Notes: a model not told the origin generated them from the letters alone. 64,000 nt of DNA from Streptomyces seoulensis (GCA_013364255.1 CP054936.1:2386853-2450852), one strand, 5' to 3'. Counted from the stretch's first letter, positions 40,788 through 49,842 are shown. Numbers and translations: made by a program.

Positions 40788-41657
40788 TCACTTCGACGGT
40801 TCGGGTCCGGCGCTGGGGCTCTGCTGCCGGGTCGGACTCTGCTGGCGGGCGTTGAACTCGGCGACGTTGCGCTCGTGCTCGTCGTAGTCGGCGGTGAAGC
40901 GCGTGTCGCCCGGTTTCACGGTGACGAAGTACAGCCAGTCGCCCGGGGCCGGGTTGAGCGCGGCGTGCATCGCGTCCTCGCCGGGGTTGTCGATCGGGGT
41001 GGGCGGCAGCCCCATGCGCTGGTAGGAGTTGTACGGGCTGTCCAGCCGGGTGTCGGCCGCGGTGGTACGGACGCCAGTGCGGCCCAGGGCGTAGTGCAGG
41101 GTGGAGTCCATCTGCAACGGCATGCCGCTGCTCAGCCGGTTGAACACCACCCGCGCCACCTTCGCCATGTCCGTCTTCGTCGCGGACTCGGCCTGGACGA
41201 TGCTCGCGATGGTCACCGCCTGGTAGAGGTCCATGGAGTCGCGCTGCGCGCCCGCGGCGATCGGCGCCGCGGAGAACTTCTTGGTGGCGGTGTCGACCAT
41301 GGCGGACAGCAGTGACCCCGGAGTCGCCTTGTCGTCGAGGGGATAGGTCGCCGGGAAGAGGTAGCCCTCCGGGTTGCCCTCGGCGGCGTTCGGCAGCTTC
41401 AGGCCGGCCTTGGCCGCGGCCTGCCCGGTGCTGCCAGCGGGCAGGGCGAGGGCCTTGTCCACGGCGGCGTACACCTGTCCGGCCCGCCAGCCCTCGGGGA
41501 TCACGAGGGTGCGCGGTCGGGTGGGCCGGTCGCTGTCCAGGGTCAGCAGCGGCACCGCCACGGCGGTGCCGGCCAGGACGGCCCCGGACACGACGAGGGC
41601 CAGTCGGCCCCGGCGCGTCAGCTTGATGGTGTTCCGTGACGGAGTGTTCGTCTGCAT
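40788..41657 (-). CDS. MltG-like endolytic transglycosylase
   Basis: A 289-residue YceG/MltG-family enzyme that cuts nascent peptidoglycan strands. A cytoplasmic start is followed by one membrane helix (about residues 18-40). A LysM-like region contains LVIPEGWRAGQVYAAV (about 51-66). The catalytic domain has GYLFPATYPL, the catalytic Glu157 in ASIVQAESA, and SPYNSYQRMGLPPTPIDNPGEDAM. The C-terminus is Gln/Ser/Pro-rich. It is shorter than the usual streptomycete MltG, which has a long cytoplasmic N-terminal part, so it may be a second copy in the genome. Confidence 0.9.
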   Translation of the reverse strand: MQTNTPSRNTIKLTRRGRLALVVSGAVLAGTAVAVPLLTLDSDRPTRPRTLVIPEGWRAGQVYAAVDKALALPAGSTGQAAAKAGLKLPNAAEGNPEGYLFPATYPLDDKATPGSLLSAMVDTATKKFSAAPIAAGAQRDSMDLYQAVTIASIVQAESATKTDMAKVARVVFNRLSSGMPLQMDSTLHYALGRTGVRTTAADTRLDSPYNSYQRMGLPPTPIDNPGEDAMHAALNPAPGDWLYFVTVKPGDTRFTADYDEHERNVAEFNARQQSPTRQQSPSAGPEPSK

Positions 41658-41700
41658 GCGGGCACGGTAACTCCCATATGCTCATAAACCTGGCATATCG

Positions 41701-43503
41701 TCAGCTTGTCGGCTCCAGTTGGGCGTCCCGGCGGACCAGTGCCGCGTAACGCCCGTCGAGTTCCAGCAGTTCGCGGTGGGTACCGCGCTCGGCCACCCGT
41801 CCGGAGTCGAGGACGACGATCTGGTCCGCGCCGCGGACGGTGGACAGCCTGTGGGCGATGGTGAGCGTGGTCCGGTTGGCCGACAGCGCGTCGATCGCCT
41901 CCTGCACGGCCGCCTCCGTACGGGTGTCCAGGGCGCTGGTCGCCTCGTCGAGGAGGAGGACGGGCGGGTCGCGCAGAATGGTCCGGGCGATCGCCAGGCG
42001 CTGCTTCTCCCCGCCGGAGAACCGGTGGCCGCGCTCGCCGACGACGGTGTCGTAGCCGTCGGGCAGGGACGCGATGTGGTCGTGGATCTGAGCCGCGCGC
42101 GCCGCCGCCACCAGTTCCTCGTCGGTGGCGTCGGGCTTGGCGAAGCGCAGGTTCTCGGCGACCGAGGCGTGGAAGAGGTACGTCTCCTGGGAGACGACGC
42201 CGACGGCGCGGGCGAGCGTGTCGAAGTCCAGGTCGCGCACGTCGACCCCGTCGAGAGTGACCCGGCCGCCGGTCACGTCGTAGAGCCGGGGCACCAGGCA
42301 GCCGAGCGTGGACTTGCCGGCGCCGGTGGGACCGACGATCGCGAGGCTGCTGCCCGCCGGGACGGTGACGTCGACGCCGTCGAGGATGGGGGCGCCCTCG
42401 CCGTCGTAGCGGAAGCCGACGTCCTCGAAGCGGACCTCGCCCTTGACGCGGTCCAGCCGGACGGGCCGCTCGCGTTCGGTGATGTCGACGGGCAGGTCGA
42501 GGTATTCGAAGATGCGCTGGAAGAGGGCGAGCGAGGTCTGGATCTGCACTCCGGTCGACAGCAGGCTCACCGCGGGCCGGAACAGGCCCTGCTGGAGCGA
42601 GACGAAGGCGACGATGGTGCCGATGGAGACCTGCGGGCCGCCGAGCTGGAGGGCGATGCCCGCGGTCCAGTAGATGACCGCCGGCATGGCGGCCATGACG
42701 ATGGTGATGACGGCCATGCGCCAGCGCCCGGCCATGTTCGAGCGCACTTCCAGGTCGACCAGGCCTTCGGACTCGGCGGCGAAGGACGCGGTCAGCGAGT
42801 CCGACCGGCCCATCGTGCGGCCGAGCAGGATGCCGCTGACGGAGAGCGACTCGGTGACGGTCGCCGCCATCGCGGCCATCTGCTTCTGCCGCTGGGTGGT
42901 GATCTTCTTGCGCTCGTTGCCGACGCGGCGGCTGATCCACACGAACACCGGGAGCAGGAGCAGCGAGACGACCGTCAGCCGCCAGTCCAGGGCGACCATA
43001 GCGACGATGGTGGCGACCACGCTGGTGAGGTTGGAGACCAGCGAGGTGGCGGTGGAGGTGACGGTGGCCTGCATGCCGCCGATGTCGTTGGCGATGCGGG
43101 ACTGCACCTCGCCGGTGCGGGTGCGGGTGAAGAAGGCGAGCGACATGCGCTGCAGGCGGCCGTAGACGGCGGTGCGCAGGTCGTGCATGACGCGCTGGCC
43201 GACGGTCGTGGAGATCAGCGTCTGCAGGACGCCGAAGACGCTGGACAGGACGGCGCTGAGGATCATGCCCGCGGCCAGCAGGCTGAGCAGGCCGGTGCGG
43301 CCCTGCGGGATCGCCACGTCGAGCGTCTCCCTCAGCAGGAAGGGGGTCGCGACGGAGACCAGCGAGGAGGCGGCGACCAGGAGGCCGACGACGGCGAGAC
43401 GGCTTCGGTAGGGGCGGAACAGCTTCAGGATGCGCCGGACCTGCCGCGGCTGCGCCTCGGCGTCGGCGGGCGGGGTCCAGGAGGGTTGACGGTCGGGGTG
43501 CAT
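41701..43503 (-). CDS. ABC exporter, fused permease-ATPase (MsbA-like)
   Basis: A 600-residue half-transporter that should work as a homodimer. Six membrane helices occupy about residues 35-325. The ATPase domain carries Walker A GPTGAGKST (about 386-394), FSGGEKQR as signature (about 493-500) and Walker B VLLLDEATSALD, with the H-loop in TIAHRLSTV; all are intact. Lipid or drug export is the usual role. It is transcribed divergently from a MarR regulator; a dyad TCATTGT-N11-ACAATGA in the spacer suggests control by it. Confidence 0.93.
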   Translation of the reverse strand: MHPDRQPSWTPPADAEAQPRQVRRILKLFRPYRSRLAVVGLLVAASSLVSVATPFLLRETLDVAIPQGRTGLLSLLAAGMILSAVLSSVFGVLQTLISTTVGQRVMHDLRTAVYGRLQRMSLAFFTRTRTGEVQSRIANDIGGMQATVTSTATSLVSNLTSVVATIVAMVALDWRLTVVSLLLLPVFVWISRRVGNERKKITTQRQKQMAAMAATVTESLSVSGILLGRTMGRSDSLTASFAAESEGLVDLEVRSNMAGRWRMAVITIVMAAMPAVIYWTAGIALQLGGPQVSIGTIVAFVSLQQGLFRPAVSLLSTGVQIQTSLALFQRIFEYLDLPVDITERERPVRLDRVKGEVRFEDVGFRYDGEGAPILDGVDVTVPAGSSLAIVGPTGAGKSTLGCLVPRLYDVTGGRVTLDGVDVRDLDFDTLARAVGVVSQETYLFHASVAENLRFAKPDATDEELVAAARAAQIHDHIASLPDGYDTVVGERGHRFSGGEKQRLAIARTILRDPPVLLLDEATSALDTRTEAAVQEAIDALSANRTTLTIAHRLSTVRGADQIVVLDSGRVAERGTHRELLELDGRYAALVRRDAQLEPTS

Positions 43504-43561
43504 GGGCTCCTACGAGGGGTGCGGGCGCCGCCCGGACAGCACGGACGGCGAGGACTCACGG

Positions 43562-43594
43562 ATCTTAGCTCATTGTTACCTATACTCACAATGA
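43562..43594. promoter_or_regulatory. MarR operator and divergent promoters
   Basis: TCATTGT (43570-43576) and ACAATGA (43588-43594) form a perfect dyad with 11-base spacing. For the leftward exporter, TTGTGA (43586-43591, minus) and TAAGAT (43562-43567, minus) make a good -35/-10 pair with an 18-base gap. For the regulator, TATACT (43581-43586) is a strong -10. The operator covers both. Confidence 0.7.
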
Positions 43595-43618
43595 ACGTCG
43601 TCCTGATATTGTTCCCGC

Positions 43619-44074
43619 ATGAGCGACCCCGACGCCGACGGCCTCCTCGCCGAGCAGTTGCTCCGGCTCACCCGCCGGCTGCACCGCATCCAGAAGCGCC
43701 ACTTGCAGGAGCACGCCCTCGGCATCACGCCGGCCCAGTCCCGGCTGCTGCGCACGCTGGCGCACTTCGGCGAGCCGCCGCGCATGGCGGATCTCGCCGA
43801 GGCCCTGGAGGTCGTGCCCCGCGCGGTGACGACACTGGTGGACGCCCTGGAGGCGGGCGGCGCGGTGCGCCGGGCCCCCGACCCGGCCAACCGGCGGGTG
43901 ATCCGCGTCGAACTCACCGACGAGGGCCGCGACGCGCTGCGCCGCCTGCGCGGCGCCCGCCGGGACGCGGCGAAGGAGATCCTTGCGCCCCTGACGCCCG
44001 AACAGCGCGAGGCGCTCGGCGGCCTGCTGGACACCCTGGTCGGCACGGAGCCCGCCCAGGGGGCTCGCTGCTGA
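43619..44074 (+). CDS. MarR-family transcriptional regulator
   Basis: A 151-residue winged-helix protein. ATG at 43619. The HTH is at about residues 45-110, with GEPPRMADLAEALEVVPRAVTTLVDALEAGGAVRR and wing DPANRRVIRVELTDEG. The start has only a weak ribosome site (GTTCCCGC), so a short leader is likely. It is divergent from the MsbA-like exporter and probably represses both; ligand binding would release export. The ligand is unknown. Confidence 0.92.
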   Translation: MSDPDADGLLAEQLLRLTRRLHRIQKRHLQEHALGITPAQSRLLRTLAHFGEPPRMADLAEALEVVPRAVTTLVDALEAGGAVRRAPDPANRRVIRVELTDEGRDALRRLRGARRDAAKEILAPLTPEQREALGGLLDTLVGTEPAQGARC

Positions 44075-44281
44075 GCCGCGACGCCCGCGCGGGCGCTCCG
44101 CCGCCGAGCCCCGGCCCCGGCGCGGGGGCCCTGCCGCTGACTCCGCCGGTTCCCGGGGTCCGCGCGAGGTCGTCGCCGCCGTGTCGCGACGCTCGCGCGG
44201 TGGAGGCGCCGCCGGCCCACCGGGTGCGGACGGGGACGCCGCCGCCGGGACGCGGCGCAGGCCCGTACGGCCGTGCGACGA

Positions 44282-45031
44282 TCACAGCTTCAGCTTGGCC
44301 CGGTCCCCCATCACCACCACGGGCTTGTCCTTCGGGTTCAGCGTGCGCAGCAGGTACTCCATCGCCGTCTCCGGAACGCTGACGCAGCCCAACGTGCCGT
44401 CGCCGTGGTCCAGATGCAGCCAGATGCCGCCGCCCTTGCTCTGCCCCTGCGGCCGGGTCGGGTCGTCGGGGCGGGCGCCCCGCCGCCGGTTGTAGTCGAT
44501 GGCGATCACGTAGTCGAAGTCGTGCCAGTGCGCCTCGTCCCAGTAGTACGGGGAGGCGAAGGCGTCCTCGTCCTGGGTGTACCGCAGCCGGGTGCCCGGG
44601 TCGTCGAGGAGGCCGCCGGCGTCGGAAAGCGTGTACACGCCGACCGGGGTGCGCTCGTCGCCCTCGTGGTGGTCGGTGGTCCACCCGCGCTTGCCGTTGT
44701 GCGCCGGCCAGCTGCCGCCGCGCTGCCACGTCGTCCCCCGCTTCTCGTAGAGGACGAGCGTGGAGTCCGGGGAGTTCTCGCCGTCGCCGTAGACCGTCAC
44801 GATCTGACGGGTGTCCGCCGGGATCCGCTGCCACAGCCGGTCGCCGACGCCCGGGACGTGGACCGGCTTCACGGTCGGACTGGGTCGGGCGGTTCCCGAA
44901 GGACCGCCGGGTCTGGGCAGTTCCCTGTGCTGGACCTCTGCCCGCGTGTCACCGCACGCGGCCAGGGCCGTCAGAAGGAAACCGCAGGCCGCCACCGCGG
45001 CCGTCGCACGCCTTACACCACCTTTTCGCAT
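44282..45031 (-). CDS. L,D-transpeptidase (YkuD) family lipoprotein
   Basis: A 249-residue exported protein. The signal peptide ends in a lipobox with Cys26 (TALAAC). After a Pro-rich linker comes a YkuD-like domain: TLVLYEKRGTTWQRGGSWP, DERTPVGVYTLSDAGG, the catalytic stretch HLDHGDGTLGCVSVPE with its His and Cys near residue 213, and MEYLLRTLNP. The C-terminus is conserved in a group related to L,D-transpeptidase catalytic-domain proteins. Such enzymes crosslink peptidoglycan or attach proteins. Export as a lipoprotein fits a cell-wall role. Confidence 0.88.
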   Translation of the reverse strand: MRKGGVRRATAAVAACGFLLTALAACGDTRAEVQHRELPRPGGPSGTARPSPTVKPVHVPGVGDRLWQRIPADTRQIVTVYGDGENSPDSTLVLYEKRGTTWQRGGSWPAHNGKRGWTTDHHEGDERTPVGVYTLSDAGGLLDDPGTRLRYTQDEDAFASPYYWDEAHWHDFDYVIAIDYNRRRGARPDDPTRPQGQSKGGGIWLHLDHGDGTLGCVSVPETAMEYLLRTLNPKDKPVVVMGDRAKLKL

Positions 45032-45331
45032 GTCCCCATGGTGGACACGCGGAGGCCGGGTGATCTAGTCGAGATTGGACCAAATAGCCTTATCTACTGC
45101 TTTTTGACTCTTTTGAAGTATGTCGGTCGTGTGCTGAAGACGGCTCACCTGCTAGCGCCGACGCCCTGACCGGCGTCCCTTCCCCGGTGTCCGGCCCGGT
45201 CCGCCGCCGGGGAAAACCGCTTGCTTTCCGCGACGGCGCGCAGCGAGGCTGTCACGGCTCGCCGCCGTCCTCCGCGGCCCGGCCCCGACCCCGGCCCCGA
45301 CCCCGCCCCTGACACGAGTGACTGGGACGTC
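45032..45331. other. Intergenic region with an AT-rich island
   Basis: Between the leftward transpeptidase and rightward ABC genes. Bases 45065-45130 are strikingly AT-rich for this window and probably hold promoters. On the minus strand TAGATA (45089-45094), with CTTCAA 16 bases upstream, could serve the transpeptidase. No clear promoter for the ABC operon was seen. The part after 45180 is GC-rich, with Pro-codon-like repeats; no separate gene is evident. Confidence 0.5.
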
Positions 45332-47233
45332 ATGCAGATTCAAGACCTTCCGTATCCCGACCCAGGCGTGCCCGACGCACGCTCAGGCCCCCGATTCCTG
45401 TGGTGGCTGGGGCGGAACCAGCTGGGCGGCCAGCTGAAGGCACTGGCCTGGGGGCTGCTGCACTTCGCCTCGGTCTCCGCCCTGCCCTTCTGCGTCGGCC
45501 TCGCCGTGCAGGCGGTGGTCGACCGCTCCGGCGGGCGTCTCGCCCTGACGGGTGGTCTGCTGCTGCTCGTCTGCGTCGGGAACGCCCTCGGGGACACCTT
45601 CCTGCACCGTGCCGCGGTCACCAACTGGATCACCGCGGCCGCCCGTGTCCAGCAGCTCCTGGCCCGCAAGGCCGCTCAGCTGGGCTCCGCCCTGACCCGG
45701 CGGGTCGCCGCCGGCGAGGTGGTGGCCGTCTCCACGGGCGACGTCGAGAAGATCGGCTGGTTCGTGGAGGCGGTGTCCCGGTTCACCGCGGCGGCCGTCA
45801 CCATCGTGCTGGTCTGCGTCGCGCTGCTCGTCTACCAGCCGGCCCTGGGCCTGATCGTGGCCGTGGGACTGCCCGCGCTGGCGCTCACGGTGCTGCCCCT
45901 GCTCCCCCGCGCCACCCGGCGCGCCGACGTGCAGCGCGAGAAGGCGGGCCGCGCCACCGAACTGGCCTCGGACACCGTCGCCGGGCTGCGGGTGCTGCGC
46001 GGCATCGGCGGCGAGGAGCTGTTCCTCGACCGCTACCGCCGCGCCTCCCAGGAGGTGCGGCACGCCGCCGTCCGCAGCGCCCGCATGTGGTCCCTGATCT
46101 CCGCGATCCAGGTACTGCTGCCGGGTCTGCTGCTGGTCGCCGTCGTCTGGTACGGCGTGCGCCTGGCCCGCGAGGGCCGGATCACCGTCGGCGAACTCGT
46201 CACCGTCTACAGCTCCGTCATGGTCCTCACCTACCCGCTCCAGCACTTCCAGGAGATCGCCATGGCGTACTCCTTCTCCCGTCCCTCGGCCAAACGCGCC
46301 GCGCGGGTGCTGTCGCTGGAACGGACGACGCTTGCGGGGCGGCCGGAGCAACGGGAGCGGCCGGAGGAGGGCGCCACGACACGCCCGGCCGCGGCCGACA
46401 CCCCGTCAGAGGGCCTGTACGACCCGGTGACCGGGCTGCGCGCGCCCACCGGGCTCCTGACCGCCGTGGTGTGCGGCGACCCCGACGCGGCCGGCCGGCT
46501 GGCGGACCGGCTCGGCGGCCATCCCGCCGAGGCCCGGCCGGGCGCCTCGGTGCTGCTGGACGGCGTACCGCTCGACGGACTGCCCCTCGACGCCGCGCGT
46601 ACGGCCGTCCTGGTGCAGGACAAGGACCCGGTGCTGCTGTCCGGTTCGCTGCGCGACCTGCTCGACGTGCCCGCCTCGGGCGACGTCACCGTGCGGGCGG
46701 CGCTCGCGGCGGCGCAGTGCGACGACGTCCTGGAGGCACTCGCCCAGGCGTCGCTGGAGGCCGAGGACCCGATGGACGTCCGGATCACCGAGCGCGGCCG
46801 GTCCCTGTCCGGCGGCCAGCGCCAGCGTCTCGCCCTGGCCCGGTCCCTGGTCACCGATCCCGGGGTGCTCGTCCTGGACGAGCCCACCTCGGCCGTCGAC
46901 TCGCACACCGAGGCGCGGATCGCTCAGGGCCTGCGGAGTCTCAGGACGGGGCGCACGACGGTCGTCCTCACCTCCTCGCCGCTGCTGCTGGACCGCGCCG
47001 ACCGGGTGGTGCTGGTCCATGAGGGCGAGGTCGCGGCGGTCGGTGCGCACCGCGACCTGATGCGCACCGAGGCGCTGTACCGGTCGGTGGTGACGCGCGA
47101 GACGGACGAGGAACGCGCGGTGGGCGAGGTGCTGGACGACGACGGGACGCCGCGGACCGCGCCGGCCGCCGTGTCCGCACGCCGGACGGCCGCCCCGCGG
47201 GGCGTGCTGGAAGAGATCGAGGAGAGCGCATGA
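45332..47233 (+). CDS. ABC transporter subunit with missing Walker A, intact signature
   Basis: A 633-residue fused permease-ATPase, first of an overlapping pair. The ATG at 45332 gives MQIQDLPYPDPGV; a longer frame starting at 45221 is Pro-rich and unlikely. Six helices occupy about residues 30-320. In the ATPase domain the P-loop position reads VVCGDPDAAGRLADRL (about 379-394), with no GxxGxGK[ST], so it cannot hold ATP phosphates normally. The signature LSGGQRQR (about 491-498) and Walker B VLVLDEPTSAVD (about 512-523) are intact. The H-loop reads LTSSPLLL instead of carrying His. It should pair with the downstream subunit. A tail of 60 residues is Arg/Ala-rich. Confidence 0.88.
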   Translation: MQIQDLPYPDPGVPDARSGPRFLWWLGRNQLGGQLKALAWGLLHFASVSALPFCVGLAVQAVVDRSGGRLALTGGLLLLVCVGNALGDTFLHRAAVTNWITAAARVQQLLARKAAQLGSALTRRVAAGEVVAVSTGDVEKIGWFVEAVSRFTAAAVTIVLVCVALLVYQPALGLIVAVGLPALALTVLPLLPRATRRADVQREKAGRATELASDTVAGLRVLRGIGGEELFLDRYRRASQEVRHAAVRSARMWSLISAIQVLLPGLLLVAVVWYGVRLAREGRITVGELVTVYSSVMVLTYPLQHFQEIAMAYSFSRPSAKRAARVLSLERTTLAGRPEQRERPEEGATTRPAAADTPSEGLYDPVTGLRAPTGLLTAVVCGDPDAAGRLADRLGGHPAEARPGASVLLDGVPLDGLPLDAARTAVLVQDKDPVLLSGSLRDLLDVPASGDVTVRAALAAAQCDDVLEALAQASLEAEDPMDVRITERGRSLSGGQRQRLALARSLVTDPGVLVLDEPTSAVDSHTEARIAQGLRSLRTGRTTVVLTSSPLLLDRADRVVLVHEGEVAAVGAHRDLMRTEALYRSVVTRETDEERAVGEVLDDDGTPRTAPAAVSARRTAAPRGVLEEIEESA

Positions 47234-49011
47234 TCGGCGTGGCCCCACCCGCCTACGACCCGGCGGCCCCGACGACCGCGAACACCCTGCCCGTCGGCGC
47301 CCCCGCCACCGTACGGGCCTATGTGGGCGAACTGCTGCGCCGGCACCGGCGGGCCTTCCTGCTCCTGGTGGCCGTCAACACGGCGGCCGTGCTGGCCTCC
47401 ATGGCGGGCCCCTGGCTGCTGGGCGACCTGGTCGAGCGGGTCTCCGACAGTGCGCGCGAGCTCCATCTCGGGGTCACCATCGCCCTGTTCGTGCTCGCGC
47501 TGCTCGTCCAGGCGGTCTTCGTGCGGGAGGTGCGGCTGCGCGGGGCGGTGCTGGGCGAGCGGATGCTGGCCGACCTGCGGGAGGACTTCCTCGTGCGGTC
47601 GGTCGGGCTGCCGCCGGGTGTCCTGGAGCGGGCGGGCACCGGCGACCTGCTGTCGCGCATCACCACGGACGTCGACCGGCTCGCCAACGCGATGCGCGAG
47701 GCCGTGCCGCAGCTGGCGATCGGCGTGGTGTGGGTGACGCTGCTGCTGGGCGGCCTGGTCGTCACGGCGCCGCCGCTCGCCGCCGCGGTACTGCTCGCCC
47801 TGCCGTTGCTGGTGGCCGGCTGCCGCTGGTACTTCCGCAGGGCGCCGGCCGGTTACCGCTCGGAGGCCGCGGGCTACGCCGCCGTGGCCGCCGCGCTCGC
47901 CGAGACCGTCGACGCCGGCCGCACCGTGGAGGCGCACCGCCTCGGTGAGCGCCGCATCGCCCTGTCGGAGCGCCGGATCGGGGAGTGGACCGCGTGGGAG
48001 CGCTACACGCTGTGGCTGCGCTCGGTGCTGTTCCCGGTCGTCAACGTCACCCATGTGACGATCCTCGCCTCGGTGCTGATGGTCGGCGGTGTGTTCGTCC
48101 TGCACGGCTGGGTGGGGGTCGGGCAGCTGACCACGGGAGCGCTCATCGCGCAGATGCTGGTCGACCCGGTGGGGCTGATCCTGCGCTGGTACGACGAGTT
48201 GCAGGTGGCGCAGGTGTCGCTGGCCCGGCTGGTCGGCGTCCGCGACATCGAGCCGGACGCCGGGGACGGTTCGCTTGTGCCGGACGGGCGGCATGTGTAC
48301 GCGGACCAGGTGCGGTTCGGCTACCGCGAGGGCGTCGACGTGTTGCGCGAGGTCTCCTTGCGGGTGGCCCCGGGCACCCGGGTGGCCCTGGTCGGGCCCT
48401 CGGGCGCCGGGAAGTCCACCCTGGGACGCCTGCTCGCCGGGATCTACGCGCCCCGGACCGGCAGCATCACCCTCGGCGGCGCGGAACTGTCCCGGATGCC
48501 CGCCGAAAGGGTTCGCTCGCACGTGGCTCTGGTCAACCAGGAGCACCACGTCTTCGTGGGAAGCCTGCGCGACAACCTGCTGCTGGCCCGCGCCGGCGCG
48601 GACGACGCCGAGCTGTGGGCGGCGCTGGGCGCGGTCGACGCCGACGGCTGGGCCCGTGCCCTCGACGACGGCCTCGGCACCGAGGTCGGCTCGGGCGGCC
48701 TCGCGCTCACGCCGGCCCAGGCCCAGCAGATCGCGCTGGCCCGGCTGGTGCTGGCCGACCCGCACACCCTGGTGCTGGACGAGGCGACCTCCCTCCTCGA
48801 TCCGCGCGCGGCCCGGCACCTGGAACGCTCCCTGGCACGGGTGCTGGACGGCCGCACGGTCGTGGCGATCGCCCACCGGCTGCACACCGCCCACGACGCG
48901 GACGTCATCGCCGTGGTGGAGAACGGCCGCATCAGCGAACTGGGCAGTCACGACGAGCTGGTCGCCGCGGACGGGGCGTACGCGGCACTGTGGCGGTCCT
49001 GGCACGGCTGA
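47230..49011 (+). CDS. ABC transporter subunit with intact Walker A, degenerate signature
   Basis: A 593-residue fused permease-ATPase. Its ATG overlaps the stop of the preceding subunit (ATGA), which suggests equal synthesis and a heterodimer. Six helices occupy about residues 35-330. Walker A GPSGAGKST (about 389-397), Walker B LVLDEATSLLD (about 513-523) and the H-loop IAHRLHT are intact. The ABC signature reads LTPAQAQQ (about 492-499) instead of LSGGQ. Combined with the partner's defects, one composite ATP site is complete and the other is broken on both sides. Export is the likely direction; the substrate is unknown. Confidence 0.9.
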   Translation: MIGVAPPAYDPAAPTTANTLPVGAPATVRAYVGELLRRHRRAFLLLVAVNTAAVLASMAGPWLLGDLVERVSDSARELHLGVTIALFVLALLVQAVFVREVRLRGAVLGERMLADLREDFLVRSVGLPPGVLERAGTGDLLSRITTDVDRLANAMREAVPQLAIGVVWVTLLLGGLVVTAPPLAAAVLLALPLLVAGCRWYFRRAPAGYRSEAAGYAAVAAALAETVDAGRTVEAHRLGERRIALSERRIGEWTAWERYTLWLRSVLFPVVNVTHVTILASVLMVGGVFVLHGWVGVGQLTTGALIAQMLVDPVGLILRWYDELQVAQVSLARLVGVRDIEPDAGDGSLVPDGRHVYADQVRFGYREGVDVLREVSLRVAPGTRVALVGPSGAGKSTLGRLLAGIYAPRTGSITLGGAELSRMPAERVRSHVALVNQEHHVFVGSLRDNLLLARAGADDAELWAALGAVDADGWARALDDGLGTEVGSGGLALTPAQAQQIALARLVLADPHTLVLDEATSLLDPRAARHLERSLARVLDGRTVVAIAHRLHTAHDADVIAVVENGRISELGSHDELVAADGAYAALWRSWHG

Positions 49012-49368
49012 GCGGCCGGACGCGGAGAGTGACGGGGGGCGCCTCCCGGTGCCGCGTCCGGCGGCGAGCGGCGGGCCGTGGCCGGTGGGCGGCCGCCCTC
49101 GCCGCCCGGCGGTGTCCGGCCGATCACGACCGGTGCGCCGCCCGGCGACGTGCGGCGGGCGCCGCCGGGCGGCGAGGGCGCGGGCGGGGCGCTGCCGCCG
49201 TGCCGTTGCGCGGGGGCGAACAGGGGTGGAAGGCTGGGAAGCGGCAGCGGTTCGGGGAGCGCCCGGGAACCACGCGGTTCCCGCCCGGCGACAACCGTGC
49301 CCCGCGCACCGGCGGCCGGCCGTCGGCCGCGGTGAGAACGGGACCGTCCGCACCACCTGGAGGTATCC
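49012..49368. other. Intergenic region with long inverted repeat
   Basis: No gene was recognised. Perfect 18-base arms GCCCTCGCCGCCCGGCGG (49095-49112) and its complement (49162-49179) enclose 49 bases, which may form the terminator of the ABC operon or a cruciform. The remainder is GC-rich and should carry the promoter of the DUF5709 gene. Confidence 0.55.
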
Positions 49369-49842
49369 GTGGACAGCGCCGACGGATGGGGAGACGACGT
49401 CTACCAGCCCGACGACGACTCCGAGATCAAGGAAGACACCGGGGTCCTCGACTCGGAGGACACGCTGGAGTACGACGGAGTCGACGATCCCCTGGACCGC
49501 GGCTGGTCCCCTCCGGAGCGCCCGTGGGCGGTGGAGCACACCGGTGTGACCGCGGCGGAGGGCCGACGGGGCGAGACCCTGGACCAGCGACTGGCCGAGG
49601 AGCTGCCCGAGCCGGCCGCGCCGGACGGCGACGGCATCGGCGACTACGACGGCGGGGACGGGGAACTCCTGGACGACGAGGTCGGCGGCGCCCGGTCCGG
49701 CCGGCTTGTTGCGCCCGACGAGGGCGCGCACGAGGACGAGGAGAGCGCCCTGGTCGCCACGGACGTGGGCATCGACGGCGCGGCCGCCTCGGCCGAGGAG
49801 GCCGCGGTGCACGTCGTGGACGAGGACACCCTGTACGGCTGA
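49369..49842 (+). CDS. DUF5709 domain protein
   Basis: A 157-residue, very acidic protein (Asp/Glu-rich) of the actinobacterial DUF5709 family; function unknown. GTG at 49369 follows GGAGG by 5 bases. Conserved family runs near the start are YQPDDDSEIKEDTGVLDSEDTLEYDG and LDRGWSPPERPWAVEHTGVT; the later LDQRLAEELPEP and AEEAAVHVVDED are also typical. No membrane segment. It precedes the ribosomal L31 gene on the same strand with a 60-base gap and may be co-transcribed. Confidence 0.82.
   Translation: MDSADGWGDDVYQPDDDSEIKEDTGVLDSEDTLEYDGVDDPLDRGWSPPERPWAVEHTGVTAAEGRRGETLDQRLAEELPEPAAPDGDGIGDYDGGDGELLDDEVGGARSGRLVAPDEGAHEDEESALVATDVGIDGAAASAEEAAVHVVDEDTLYG

Noticed and set aside
45060..45100. 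Second DasR-like site (ATTGGACCAAAT)
   Set aside because: Only the GGACCA half matches and the CTAG centre is missing, so it is not a convincing dre site.
45221..45331. Longer start for the first ABC subunit
   Set aside because: The added 37 residues are Arg/Pro repeats with no ribosome site; the ATG at 45332 begins the family-like sequence.
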